Positions 35,149-44,004 of a stretch of 64,000 nucleotides of DNA are shown here, piece after piece. The stretch is from Methylobacterium sp. WSM2598 (GTDB lineage: Bacteria > Pseudomonadota > Alphaproteobacteria > Rhizobiales > Beijerinckiaceae), in the NCBI RefSeq assembly GCF_000379105.1, contig NZ_KB900609.1, positions 2,468,365-2,532,364 on the forward strand, read 5' to 3'. The first letter of the stretch is position 1. Every line of letters starts with the position of its first letter. The notes beneath the pieces are model-generated. The model was not told the DNA's origin. It saw only the letters and a list, made by a program, of their open reading frames with translations, and did not search any database. Both the position numbers and the translations under genes were made by a program.

Positions 35149-36333
35149 CTAGGTGAGCTTGGAGTCGGAGATCTCGGTCCCCGCCGAGGTCGGGTAGGTC
35201 GGCGCGGAATCTTGGCCTCCCGTGGCCAGTTCGCGGTAGACTGCCGCGGTGCGGCGGGCGATCTTGGCCCAGTCGTAGCGGCTGGCATCGTTGCGGCGGA
35301 TGGCCTCGCGGGCCGTCTGGTCGACCGACACGCCGACGATCTCGACCATCTTGGTCGACAGATCCTCGATGTCCCCGACCTTGAAGATCCTCGTCGGATC
35401 ACTGATCACCTCCCTGTTGGACGGGATGTCGGACGCGAGCGTCGGGATCCCGTAGCTCAAGGCTTCCAGGAGAACGATCGGGAGCCCCTCGTGCGACGAG
35501 GGCAGGACGAAGAGCCCGGCATGCGCGTAGAGCTGCGCCAGGGTCTCCCCGGTCCGGTAGCCCGCCATCACCACGTCGGCGTGGCCCGCCGCCTCCGAGG
35601 CGAGCAGTTCGGCGTAGCTGCTCGCGTGGTCCGCCTGACCCACGATGACGAGCTTCCAGTCGGCCATCCCCGCCCTGCGGAAGGCGCGGAGGAGGTCGAG
35701 CTGCCGCTTCTCGGGAACGATCCTGCCGATCGTGAGCACGTAGCGGCCGGCCCGCAAGCCGAGCTCCCGGATGCGTCCGTCGTTGGTCGGCAGGTCCGGA
35801 ACCTCGACGCCGTTCGGGATCAGCTCGCAGGTCAGCCCGTACTTCGACTGGATCAGATCGCAGATGTTGCGGCTGATCGCGATCCGCTTGTTGGCGAACT
35901 TCATCCCGAGATACTCACCGAGAACCAGGACCGAGCGCGCCGCCCGACCCCATTTCTCGCGGTTGTAGTCTTCGCCGTGATGGGTGACGACGACCTGCAA
36001 GCCGAAGAGGCGAAGCAGGGGCGTGACGAGCGCCGGACCGATGCCGTGGACGTGGACCAGCCGCGGCCGGCGGAAGGCCGCGACCAGGGCGCAGGCGACC
36101 GAGTGCATCAGGGTCTCGAGGTAGGTCTGCCGGACCGTCCAGATCCTCAGCAGCGTGACACCCTTCCAGGTTCGCTCGCGCGGCGTTCCCACGTAGGGCG
36201 ACCGGCTGCAGGCCGTCACGGCGAAGCCGAGCTCGACCAGCCTGGGGGCCAAGTGCTCGACATGGGTCTCGATGCCTCCTTGTACATTCGGAAATCCGCG
36301 AAAGCCAAATACGAAGATGTCGCTCTTTCTCAT
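35149..36333 (-). CDS. Glycosyltransferase family 4 protein
   Basis: A GT-B enzyme of 394 aa. The N-terminal GFRGFPNVQGGIETHVEHLAP is characteristic of a rhamnosyl/galactosyl-type GT4 subgroup (DUF1972-like start). LVHVHGIGPAL and VVVTHHGEDYNREKWG follow, then the donor half with RYVLTIGRIVPEKRQLDLL and the E-x7-E type LPSSHEGLPIVLLEALSYG. Cytoplasmic, acting on lipid-linked intermediates. A TTGAC-N4-GTCAA box lies 218 bp upstream. Confidence 0.9.
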   Translation of the reverse strand: MRKSDIFVFGFRGFPNVQGGIETHVEHLAPRLVELGFAVTACSRSPYVGTPRERTWKGVTLLRIWTVRQTYLETLMHSVACALVAAFRRPRLVHVHGIGPALVTPLLRLFGLQVVVTHHGEDYNREKWGRAARSVLVLGEYLGMKFANKRIAISRNICDLIQSKYGLTCELIPNGVEVPDLPTNDGRIRELGLRAGRYVLTIGRIVPEKRQLDLLRAFRRAGMADWKLVIVGQADHASSYAELLASEAAGHADVVMAGYRTGETLAQLYAHAGLFVLPSSHEGLPIVLLEALSYGIPTLASDIPSNREVISDPTRIFKVGDIEDLSTKMVEIVGVSVDQTAREAIRRNDASRYDWAKIARRTAAVYRELATGGQDSAPTYPTSAGTEISDSKLT

Positions 36334-36550
36334 CTTGCTCTGCTTTCATGAACGTATTGTCTGCATCGTGTCCGTGACATGCGCAGCAGTTCCGGGTGCA
36401 GCCGCAAGTCGGGGGCAGCGACGTCGGCGTATCGTCATTTCGCAGTCGAGTTCACATCGAGTGGGGACTTGCCGTCCTGCCGGCGCCATAAGCGTGAGCA
36501 TGACAGGCACATCGGTCCAATAAGTGATATTCGGCCCGGTGGCGACGAAG

Positions 36551-36564
36551 TTGACGGGCGTCAA
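36551..36564. promoter_or_regulatory. Candidate Crp/Fnr-type operator TTGACGGGCGTCAA
   Basis: TTGAC and GTCAA arms are perfect; the central four bases are GGGC. It lies in the 36334-36740 gap, upstream of the GT4 gene that reads leftward. Nothing else was recognised in this gap. Confidence 0.6.
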
Positions 36565-36740
36565 ATTGCTGGCCCTGTTCAGCGCCCGTGCGGTCGAGAG
36601 CTTGTCGCGACGCGTGATCGGGGGCGGTTCGGGGCTCCGGCCGCACCGTCACCGCCGCGCGGGCCGATCATGCGCGTGCCCGTGTGCCGAACTCGGTCGC
36701 AGCCGGCCGCCCCTCGCCGCGCCCGGAACGCCGAATCCGG

Positions 36741-38159
36741 TCAGGCGCTCGTCACCGTGACCGGGGATGCCGACCAGGAGCCGGGCGCGCCCGCTCCCGC
36801 GGCGAGGGCGGGCGCGTCGACGGCCCGGAGCAACCCCGCCGCCTCCAGAGATCGCAGGGCCGCCTTCACGGTCTCCCACGGCAGGCCCGCGCGGCTCGCG
36901 ATGTCGAGCACCGAATGCGCGCCATCCGACATATTGAGCAGCCAGAGCAGCGCCATCCGGTAGTCGGAGGCGTTCCCTCCCCCGACATTCTCGTAGAGAT
37001 CGTACTTCCCGAGTCTCGGCTCGCAGAACGGCTTCTGGTTCACGTAAGCGAGGTTGTTCTCGAGGACGTCGATGACGGACATGACCTTCAGGGCCGAGTC
37101 GCGCAGCGAGGCCGGCCGGACGAAGCCGAGATCGTCCCCGGAGGTGTGATACTCGGCGAACTCCCCGTGCGGCGTCCGCATGAAGCACCCGACCGGCAGG
37201 TTGATGCCAGGCGAGCAGAACTGCCGCTCGTCGTAGCCGTAGGGCGAGAAGGGCCGCAGGCGAAATTCGCCGCCGCCCTGACCGAGCACGTAGGCCCAAG
37301 CGCGGTCGATCTCCGCCTCGCCGCCGCGGCTCTGCTTGTAGGTCGGCGCACCGCCGTCACCCACGCAGGACATCACGAAGCCGTGCTTGATGCGGTCGAG
37401 ACGCGCGTGATTCAGGGCGAGCCACGTGATCGACCCGATCGTGCCTGGGATGAACAGGAAGCGGTACGAGTAGCGCAGGTCCATCTCGCTCAGCCGCTGC
37501 GCGACTGCGGTCGCCACGGCGATTCCCGACAGATTATCGTTGGCGAGCGACGGATGGCAGATATGGGTCGAGATCAGGACCTCCTGCGAGGACCTACCCT
37601 TGATCAGGAACTCGCCGTACGTCAGGTGACCGGGTGAGAGAGTCGAATCGATGCAAACCTCGTACTCGTCATCGTGCATGCCGTCGAGCTGGTCCTGGCT
37701 GAGGCAGAATCCCCAGGTCGGCGCATAATAGGACGTTCGATACGGGATCGATCCGCGCGACAGGGGATCGGTATGCAAATGCGTCTTGAGTTCGGCGAGA
37801 CCGACCGTTCGCCTGATCGGCAGGCTGTAACTCACGACGTGCAAGTTCGAGCGATTGAAATCAACGATGCGAGTTCCGCTCCTGTCCTTGATGTAGGCGT
37901 CCCTGATGTTCCACTCCAGCGGAACGGTCCAGTCGAACACCTCCAGCCCGGAGGGAACCTCGACGACGGTCAGGGGCACGAAGCGCGACAGGGCCCTGAG
38001 GGTCTCGCGCACGCCCCTGCCGGTGATGCTTCGGCAGATCGGGTAGAGTTCGGCGACGAGGTCGAACATCGCCGAACCGCCCTGCGACGCCATCAGGCGC
38101 GGCGCCGCGTCATCGAATGGCCTTTCGGCTCTCAGGCTTTGATTGACCATGCGATCCAC
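36741..38159 (-). CDS. DUF4910 aminopeptidase-like protein
   Basis: The 472-aa protein has the DUF4910/DUF2172 layout. It opens LYPICRSITGRGVRETL, then VFDWTVPLEWNIRDAYI. A metallopeptidase-like core carries STHICHPSLANDNLSG (His and Asp ligands), CVGDGG and EYHTSGDDL. A C-terminal winged-helix-like segment (VLDIASRAGLPWETV) ends the fold. Such proteins recur in nucleotide-sugar and glycan clusters beside SAM methyltransferases and RmlC-like epimerases, but the reaction is not established. The ATG at 38159 is used; Met codons a few residues on are alternatives. It follows the C-methyltransferase with a 39-bp gap. Confidence 0.85.
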   Translation of the reverse strand: MDRMVNQSLRAERPFDDAAPRLMASQGGSAMFDLVAELYPICRSITGRGVRETLRALSRFVPLTVVEVPSGLEVFDWTVPLEWNIRDAYIKDRSGTRIVDFNRSNLHVVSYSLPIRRTVGLAELKTHLHTDPLSRGSIPYRTSYYAPTWGFCLSQDQLDGMHDDEYEVCIDSTLSPGHLTYGEFLIKGRSSQEVLISTHICHPSLANDNLSGIAVATAVAQRLSEMDLRYSYRFLFIPGTIGSITWLALNHARLDRIKHGFVMSCVGDGGAPTYKQSRGGEAEIDRAWAYVLGQGGGEFRLRPFSPYGYDERQFCSPGINLPVGCFMRTPHGEFAEYHTSGDDLGFVRPASLRDSALKVMSVIDVLENNLAYVNQKPFCEPRLGKYDLYENVGGGNASDYRMALLWLLNMSDGAHSVLDIASRAGLPWETVKAALRSLEAAGLLRAVDAPALAAGAGAPGSWSASPVTVTSA

Positions 38160-38198
38160 TTTGCTGCCGGAGGCACGTCCATGCGGGCGAAGGCGGGC

Positions 38199-39494
38199 TC
38201 AGGGCACGACCTGCGGATCCGGGATCGGGATGATGAACTGGCAGCCCCACTCGCGCGTGAACGACAGCTGCTCGATGATCTCGTCCTTCAGGTTCCACGG
38301 AAGGATCAGGATGTAGTCCGGCTTCGTGACGCTGATCCGCTCGGGCTCGTAGATCGGGATGTGGGTGCCCGGCAGGAAGCGTCCCTGCTTGTAGGGGTTG
38401 CGGTCGACCGTGTACTCGACGAGCGTGGCGTCGACGTCGCAGAAATTGAGGAGCGTGTTGCCCTTGGCGGGGGCCCCGTAACCCACCACGCGCTTGCCCG
38501 CCCGATTCACCTCGACGAGGAAGTCCCGGAGCCGGCGTTTGATCTGCGTCGCCTGCTCGGCGAAGGTCAGGTAGGTGCGGATGTCCGACAAGCCGGCCTT
38601 GATCTCACGGTCGCGCAGCTCGCCGAGGCGCGCGGAGATCGGCTGCTGTCCGGTCTTGGCGTTCTGCGCGAAGATCCGCAGCGAGCCGCCGTGCGTCGGC
38701 ACCTCCTCGACGTCGAACACCGTCAGCCCGTGCGCTGCGAAGACCTTCTCGACCGCGATCAATGAGAAGTACGAGAAGTGCTCGTGATAGATGGTGTCGA
38801 TCTGGCGCTCATCGTAGAGACGGAGGAGGTGCGGGAACTCCATCGTCAGCACGCCTTGCGGCTTCAGGAGCGTCCTGAGCCCGCTCACGAAGTCGTTCAG
38901 ATCCGGGACGTGGGCGAGCACGTTGTTGCCGATCAGCAGATCCGCCTCGAGCCCCTCGCGGCGCAGCGCCCGCGCGGTGCGCTGACCGAAGAACTCCACC
39001 CGCGTCGGGATGCCCCGCGAGCGCGCCACCGCGGCGACGTTCTGGGCGGGCTCGATGCCGAGCACCGGGGTGCCCTTCTCGACGAAGTACTGCAGGAGGT
39101 AGCCGTCGTTGCTGGCGATCTCGACGACGTGGGAGGTCTGGTCGATGCCGAACCGCGCCGTCATCGCCTCGACGTAGTCCCGCGCGTGGCGCAGCCACGA
39201 CTCGCTGTAGGACGAGAAATACGCGTAATCGCTGAATATATTTTCCGGAGCTTCCCACTCCTCCAACTGAACCAGGAAGCACTCGTCGCAGACAAACACC
39301 TTCAGAGGGAAAAACGGCTCGTTCTTGGAGAGATCTTTCTCCGTAAGATAGCTGTTGGCCAGAGGCGAGAGACCGAGGTCAACGAATACATTGCTGAGTT
39401 TGGTCTGACAGAATCGGCAGTGCGCTGTCCGGTTCGAAGGCGTGTGCGATTCGTGCTTGCCGGTGTCCAAATCGACGCTCTCGAGATCAAGCAT
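38199..39494 (-). CDS. Sugar C-methyltransferase (zinc-binding N-domain, SAM fold)
   Basis: The 431-aa three-part protein has an N-terminal zinc-ribbon-like region (HCRFCQTKL with CxxC, and VCDECFLVQ with CxxC), a SAM-binding Rossmann domain (VVEIASNDGYLLQYF, NNVLAHVPDLNDF, HEHFSYFSL) and a C-terminal domain (KRVVGYGAPAKGNTLLNF, then VDRNPYKQGRFLPG). This is the TylC3-type architecture of NDP-4-keto-deoxysugar 3-C-methyltransferases. The ATG at 39494 follows AGGAGAGG. An operator box lies 67 bp upstream. With rfbF, SDR and RmlC it implies a branched methylated deoxysugar. Confidence 0.9.
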   Translation of the reverse strand: MLDLESVDLDTGKHESHTPSNRTAHCRFCQTKLSNVFVDLGLSPLANSYLTEKDLSKNEPFFPLKVFVCDECFLVQLEEWEAPENIFSDYAYFSSYSESWLRHARDYVEAMTARFGIDQTSHVVEIASNDGYLLQYFVEKGTPVLGIEPAQNVAAVARSRGIPTRVEFFGQRTARALRREGLEADLLIGNNVLAHVPDLNDFVSGLRTLLKPQGVLTMEFPHLLRLYDERQIDTIYHEHFSYFSLIAVEKVFAAHGLTVFDVEEVPTHGGSLRIFAQNAKTGQQPISARLGELRDREIKAGLSDIRTYLTFAEQATQIKRRLRDFLVEVNRAGKRVVGYGAPAKGNTLLNFCDVDATLVEYTVDRNPYKQGRFLPGTHIPIYEPERISVTKPDYILILPWNLKDEIIEQLSFTREWGCQFIIPIPDPQVVP

Positions 39495-39560
39495 CCAACC
39501 TCTCCTGTTCAGACATAGTGTCTGCTGAAAATGACATACTTGTTTGGGCCTCAGCTTGAG

Positions 39561-39574
39561 TTGACGGCCGTCAA
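39561..39574. promoter_or_regulatory. Candidate Crp/Fnr-type operator TTGACGGCCGTCAA
   Basis: A perfect 14-bp palindrome 67 bp upstream of the C-methyltransferase start, the closest box-to-gene spacing in the set. Confidence 0.65.
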
Positions 39575-39755
39575 GTCGGCGGTCCGGTTTCCGCAGGAGG
39601 TTCGGCCGCCGCCCTCGTTCTTCTGAGGGAACCGGCCCGCTCCGGCCCGGGCGCGCGCGCTCACCGCCGCGCGCGGCGCGGCACCGCGGCCGCGAGGCCC
39701 CTCCCCGTCCGACCGGGCGCGGCCGGCGTCGGGACGATTCCGCCGCCCGGCGCGT

Positions 39756-39798
39756 GGTCGGACGACGTGGATCCCGGTTCGTCGAAGACAACGCGGCA
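39756..39798. repeat. Degenerate partial copy of the palindromic repeat
   Basis: GGACGACGTGGATCCCGGTTCGTCGAAG-type sequence followed by CGCGGCA matches the first half of the 106-bp repeat with scattered substitutions (compare GACGAAGTGGATGCCGGTTCGTCGAAG at 20638). The flanking CTAG ends are lost. Confidence 0.6.
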
Positions 39799-39801
39799 CC
39801 G

Positions 39802-40419
39802 TCACCGGCCGAGAGCAGCGTCCGACTGCGACGCGATCGGGCGCGGCTCCGGGCCGCGCAGCGCCATGCGCGACCGCACCGCGTCCTCGACCTCGGCGAG
39901 CGCCGGCCACTCGGCGTCGCGCCTGGATATCACCTCGACCGGGATCGGCCAGGGAATCGCGAGCCGCGGATCGTCGTGGACGAGGCCGCCCTCCCCGTCG
40001 GGCGCGTGAGGTGCGGAGATCATGTACATCACTTCGCTATCGTCCTCCAAAGTGATGAAGCCGTGCGCGCACCGCTCCGGAATGTAGAGGCAGCGCCCGT
40101 TCTCGGCCGACAGTTCGGCACAGAGATGGCCCAGGTAGGTCCGCGATTCCGGGCGGAGATCGACGACCACGTCGAAGATCCTCCCGCGAACGCAGCGCAC
40201 GTATTTGGTCTCGCTGTAGGGCGGGTACTTGAAATGCATGCCGCGAAGAGTGCCGCGCTTGATGTTGTAGCTCAAGCTTATTTGCGGAATGTGATGGATC
40301 AGGCCTCGCTCAGCGAGTTCCTGGGTGCAGAAGATGCGGGCGAAGTGACCTCGCTCGTCGCGCCTCGGATCGATGTCGACGATGTACACTCCCGAAAGGT
40401 CAGTCTCGGACACGATCAT
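39802..40419 (-). CDS. dTDP-4-dehydrorhamnose 3,5-epimerase family protein (RmlC-like)
   Basis: A cupin-fold epimerase of 205 aa. It has DERGHFARIFC, then SYNIKRGTLRGMHFKYPPYSETK with the catalytic-His region (RGMHF), VRGRIFDVVVDLRPES with the catalytic Asp region, and IPERCAHGFITLEDDSEVMYMIS with the expected Tyr. It would epimerise C3/C5 of an NDP-4-keto-6-deoxysugar. No dedicated rmlA/B/D are in the window, so the substrate is more likely the CDP-sugar route started by rfbF. Start ATG at 40419. Confidence 0.88.
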   Translation of the reverse strand: MIVSETDLSGVYIVDIDPRRDERGHFARIFCTQELAERGLIHHIPQISLSYNIKRGTLRGMHFKYPPYSETKYVRCVRGRIFDVVVDLRPESRTYLGHLCAELSAENGRCLYIPERCAHGFITLEDDSEVMYMISAPHAPDGEGGLVHDDPRLAIPWPIPVEVISRRDAEWPALAEVEDAVRSRMALRGPEPRPIASQSDAALGR

Positions 40420-40558
40420 GGGCGGCGAATCCTCGATTGAACCGTGGACGTCGGGCGCCGGCCGCGCGTGCGCGCAGGATCGCGTCGCGCCCCCGTCGCC
40501 GGCGAACTCTCGAACCGCGCGCAGGTCCGCGCGCAGCCGCGGCACCGCCGCCGCGGCG

Positions 40559-40702
40559 CTAGCTCAGCAACCGGCGCAGGACGTTCACCAATGCCCATAG
40601 CCAGAGCAGCGTCCAGCCGACGACCGAGCTGGCGGCGAAGGCCAGGATGATGACCACCAGCTTCGACCATAGCAGATCATGTCCGATCGGTTGTTCAGGC
40701 AC
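40559..40702 (-). CDS. Small membrane protein, 47 aa
   Basis: A GTG at 40702 is preceded by GGGAGG with 5-bp spacing, an excellent ribosome site. The product is a short polar start (PEQPIGHDLLWSK) followed by one long hydrophobic helix (LVVIILAFAASSVVGWTLLW) and a basic tail. It lies between the sugar-phosphate transferase and the RmlC-like gene in the same direction. A possible accessory of the assembly complex; no family is recognised. Confidence 0.55.
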   Translation of the reverse strand: MPEQPIGHDLLWSKLVVIILAFAASSVVGWTLLWLWALVNVLRRLLS

Positions 40703-40945
40703 GGCAGCCTCCCTTGTGCGCGCCGCGCCGCGAAGTTTGGCGCGGCGTTGCGGACGCGGATGAGCACGCGGCACCGAGGCGGTCGGCCTCGGGGTCGCCT
40801 CAGGACGGGATCCGGCCCCGTCCCGCGCGGATCCGGTTCCTTTCCGGCGCGCTCTCCGCGCGGGAGCGCACGGAAATGCCGGCCGGCTTCTCCAGCGCGC
40901 ATCAAAGCCGCGGCCGGACCGACGACCCATTCGGCAAGGAGTTGC

Positions 40946-42421
40946 TCAGTAGGCGCTCTCAGACTTGAGAACCCGCAGGACCGTCAGCAGGATGATGCGG
41001 ATATCCAGCCAGATCGACCAAGATTCGATGTACCAGAGATCGCTGTCGACCCGCTGCTTCATCATCCTGAGCTCGGGCGTCTCGCCCCGCAGGCCGTTGA
41101 CCTGCGCCCAGCCGGTGATGCCGGGCTTCATCTTGTGCCGCGCCGCGTAGCTCGCGATGAGGCGGTTGTACTCGTTGTCGTGCGCGAGGGCGTGCGGGCG
41201 CGGCCCGACGATCGACATCTCGCCGCGCAGGACGTTGAGGAGCTGCGGCAGCTCGTCGATGCTCGACTTGCGCAGCCATCGTCCCAGCGCCGTGACGCGC
41301 CGGTCGCCCCTGGTGGCCTGGACGATCACCGCGCCGTTGTCGCAGGTGGTCATCGTTCTGAACTTGAAGATCGTGAACGGCCGGCCGTTGAACCCGGTGC
41401 GGGTCTGCCTGAACAGGACCGGGCCCTTCGACTCGAGCCGGATCGCGAGCGCCACGATCGCCATCAGCGGCGCCAGGAAGAACAGGCCGGCCGCCGCCAG
41501 GACGCGATCCATGAGGTTCTTCGCGCATTGCTCGGTGACGCTCAGGGGCGCCCGCTGAAGCTCGATCGCCCTGATCGGCCCGAAATTGAACGCGGGGTGG
41601 GAGAGCACTTGATTGGCCCGCATATCCGGCGCGAGCTTGACCGAGACCGGAAGAACCTGCAGCTGACCCTGGACTTCGAAGATCAATTCGGATCTGTTCC
41701 AGGGTATCACCAACAGGATTTCCTCGACATCGTGCGCCCGCACGAAATCTACGACGTCCTTGAGGACATCTCGCGCCCGATCGAGCCCGGCATCCGGATC
41801 CTGGGCGTCGAGAAGAACGAAATGCTTGGGCGTCGTGTACTCGTACTTGTTGATCTGCTGGAGATAGGGATGGCTCGCGGCCTCCAGCGAGTAATCCGAT
41901 ATGATGACCCGGTACGAACTCAGGGCCCGCTGCTCGGTGACGTGGCGGCAGAGTTTGACCGCCGACAGCTTCGACGCGACGACCCCGACTCCGCCGAAGG
42001 CGAACACCGCCAGCAACTCGCCGTAGGTGAGCCACGTCCCCACCCTGAGAAAATACACGAGCAAGGACAGGAACAGGAAGCTGGCGACCCAGGTCGCCAA
42101 CGATTGCTGGATCTGCCACCTGAGCTTCAGCAGGTTCGGGGCCGCGTACAAGTTCGAGGTCTGCCCGAAGATCGAGTAGGTGACCGCCAGGGCAGCGCTC
42201 GACGTCGCGCAGTGGCTCCAATTCGACGCGACTGACAAGTCGCGCCCGTTCAGTGCCGACAAGCAGATGGTGCCCAGAGTCACGATGAAGACGATGTCGA
42301 CGAGGGCGATGATCGGCGAGAGAACCCCGAGCGAGCCGGGAACGCTCACGGGCTCTGCGTCTTCTCCTTGCTTGTAGCGCGGCAACTCGTCGGCGAGGAT
42401 CAAACGTCGCGTGATGTTCAT
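40946..42421 (-). CDS. Exopolysaccharide polyprenyl-phosphate sugar-1-phosphate transferase (WbaP/WcaJ type)
   Basis: It starts repeat-unit synthesis by loading a sugar-1-phosphate on undecaprenyl phosphate. The 491-aa protein has an N-terminal group of about four spans, a cytoplasmic CoA-binding-like region and, after another hydrophobic segment (LAAAGLFFLAPLMAIVALAI), the catalytic bacterial sugar transferase domain. That domain has TIFKFRTM, LRKSSIDELPQLLNVL, SIVGPRPHA and KPGITGWAQVNGLRGET. The ATG at 42421 lies 42 bp after the Crp/Fnr regulator gene, so the two are probably cotranscribed. Confidence 0.93.
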   Translation of the reverse strand: MNITRRLILADELPRYKQGEDAEPVSVPGSLGVLSPIIALVDIVFIVTLGTICLSALNGRDLSVASNWSHCATSSAALAVTYSIFGQTSNLYAAPNLLKLRWQIQQSLATWVASFLFLSLLVYFLRVGTWLTYGELLAVFAFGGVGVVASKLSAVKLCRHVTEQRALSSYRVIISDYSLEAASHPYLQQINKYEYTTPKHFVLLDAQDPDAGLDRARDVLKDVVDFVRAHDVEEILLVIPWNRSELIFEVQGQLQVLPVSVKLAPDMRANQVLSHPAFNFGPIRAIELQRAPLSVTEQCAKNLMDRVLAAAGLFFLAPLMAIVALAIRLESKGPVLFRQTRTGFNGRPFTIFKFRTMTTCDNGAVIVQATRGDRRVTALGRWLRKSSIDELPQLLNVLRGEMSIVGPRPHALAHDNEYNRLIASYAARHKMKPGITGWAQVNGLRGETPELRMMKQRVDSDLWYIESWSIWLDIRIILLTVLRVLKSESAY

Positions 42422-42463
42422 CGTCCCAACCCAATATCCTCAAGGCCTGCAGGCGATCACCCA

Positions 42464-43129
42464 TCAATCCCCGGCGATGTGATGGAGGCCCGGCAGGTCG
42501 AGGAACCGGATCGTCTTGCGGTTCGGCATGTCGATCAGGTTGCGCGCTTTCAGCTCCGCCAAGGTGCGGCAGACGGTTTCGAGGGACGTGCCGACGTGGT
42601 CGGCGATGTCGGCCCGCGAGATCAGCAGCCGCTGCGCGGACGGCAGCTTGGGATCCCTGGGCAGGTGCTTGCGTATCGTCAGGAGGAAGGAGGTGATGCG
42701 GGCCATGCCGCTCTTCTGGCTGATCTGCGAGACCAGCGACAATGTCTCGGCGAGAACCTGGTGGACGCCGCACCGCTCGCCGCTCTGACAGATGTTCGAG
42801 ACCGCGGAGAGACGGACGCGGCAGTTGGTGACGGCCTCCGCGGTGAAGTGCTGGCAATCGGCCTGCGACGGCATCACCACGTCGCCGGACCAGAAGAAGG
42901 CCAGGATCTGCCGGTTCCCGTTGTCGAACAGCCGAACGGCGCGCACGACACCCTCGACGATCTCGATCTTGTGGGCCTGCGTATCGCCCTCCCAGAACAA
43001 CGCGCGGCCGCGCGGGATCAGTGATCCCCTCGAGTGCGGTTGGATCAGTGCGGAAGTTCTGGGAATGTCGGTGTGATGCAGCGGGATGGATTTTGACCAA
43101 GCCGACTCGGTCGTCGCGAGAGCGCTCAT
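42464..43129 (-). CDS. Crp/Fnr-family regulator, FixK-like DNA recognition
   Basis: The 221-aa protein has an N-terminal sensor barrel (GRALFWEGDTQAHKIEIVEG, FFWSGDVVMPS) and a C-terminal winged HTH (ISRADIADHVGTSLETVCRTLAEL). The recognition helix keeps the E-x3-R arrangement of FNR/FixK proteins, whose sites are TTGA-N6-TCAA-like. The N-terminus lacks the clustered Cys of oxygen-sensing FNR. It heads the run of minus-strand polysaccharide genes and is the best candidate to bind the six TTGAC-N4-GTCAA sites. The signal sensed is unknown. Confidence 0.88.
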   Translation of the reverse strand: MSALATTESAWSKSIPLHHTDIPRTSALIQPHSRGSLIPRGRALFWEGDTQAHKIEIVEGVVRAVRLFDNGNRQILAFFWSGDVVMPSQADCQHFTAEAVTNCRVRLSAVSNICQSGERCGVHQVLAETLSLVSQISQKSGMARITSFLLTIRKHLPRDPKLPSAQRLLISRADIADHVGTSLETVCRTLAELKARNLIDMPNRKTIRFLDLPGLHHIAGD

Positions 43130-43501
43130 TCCTCAGCCTCGTCATCTCAGGATTGAGTCAAGGCTTGCACGCGGAGGTTGGGAAAAAAACCCGTGCTGAT
43201 GCTCTAGCCGCACACTGCGAAACGTGTAGCCGCGATGGCATAGGCCAAGTGGCTTAAAATCTATGCGGAAGGCCTCTGCGCGCCGGACCGGGATCCGATC
43301 CGCGGCGCCGTCCCCCCGGACCGGAGGGAGCGGGGACGCGGTCGGCCGGGCGCGGGCCCCGGGCCCGTCCCGGGGCGAGGGCGCGACTCGCCGGACCATG
43401 GTCGCGTTGACCAGTTAACATCCCGTTAACGGTCGACTCGCGCGGCGATCGGCACCGCGCCGGGCCCGCGTCCCGGCGCCGGATCGCCGGCCGGGCGAGG
43501 C
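43130..43501. other. Gap upstream of the Crp/Fnr regulator
   Basis: No gene. GTTAAC occurs twice in 43413-43430 (CAGTTAACATCCCGTTAACGG), a direct repeat that may be an operator. The rest is GC-rich and featureless. Confidence 0.35.
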
Positions 43502-43735
43502 TCACCCCCGCAGCAGGGCCGCGGCGAATTCGCGGTCGGCATGCTCGACCTGTTCGGCGAGCAGGCGGAGGTAATTCGCCGTGGCCGCCGAGCCGTGCCG
43601 GTCGACGTAGCTCCTGAATGCCACCTCGCCCATGGTCTCGAGCGCCACGATCTCGTCGCAGCCTTTGCTCACGAGGTGCTGAAGCGCGAATTCCCACGCG
43701 TGGTGGGCGCGCTCACGCTGCTCTCCGACGTCCAT
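43502..43735 (-). CDS. Hypothetical protein, 77 aa
   Basis: A compact helical protein: AWEFALQHLVSKGCDEIVAL, then ETMGEVAFRSYVDRHGSAAT and LRLLAEQVEHADREF. It resembles small conserved unknown proteins of Methylobacterium with an ALETMG-type motif, but I cannot name a family. The ATG at 43735 is used. It is monocistronic. Confidence 0.6.
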   Translation of the reverse strand: MDVGEQRERAHHAWEFALQHLVSKGCDEIVALETMGEVAFRSYVDRHGSAATANYLRLLAEQVEHADREFAAALLRG

Positions 43736-44004
43736 CCCTGACCTACTCGACCGAACTCATCGCGTGCGCGCACTCTCTCCGCACTCGATGGCGAGAAAAT
43801 GGAGGCAGGACCGTCGCGATGCATCGGCCGCGATTGCTCCGTCGTCGTGCTCCGCTGGGAGCCTGTTTGAGCGCCGTCGGCCGGGCGCGCCGATCTGCTT
43901 TCCGAGATCGCCGTGGCTTCCGCCCGGCAGGGTGAAGGGAAAGCAGATGGGCACGGACCGTCAGCGGAGGCGTCACGGGGCGCGCCCGAAGGGTGTCGCG
44001 TCGC

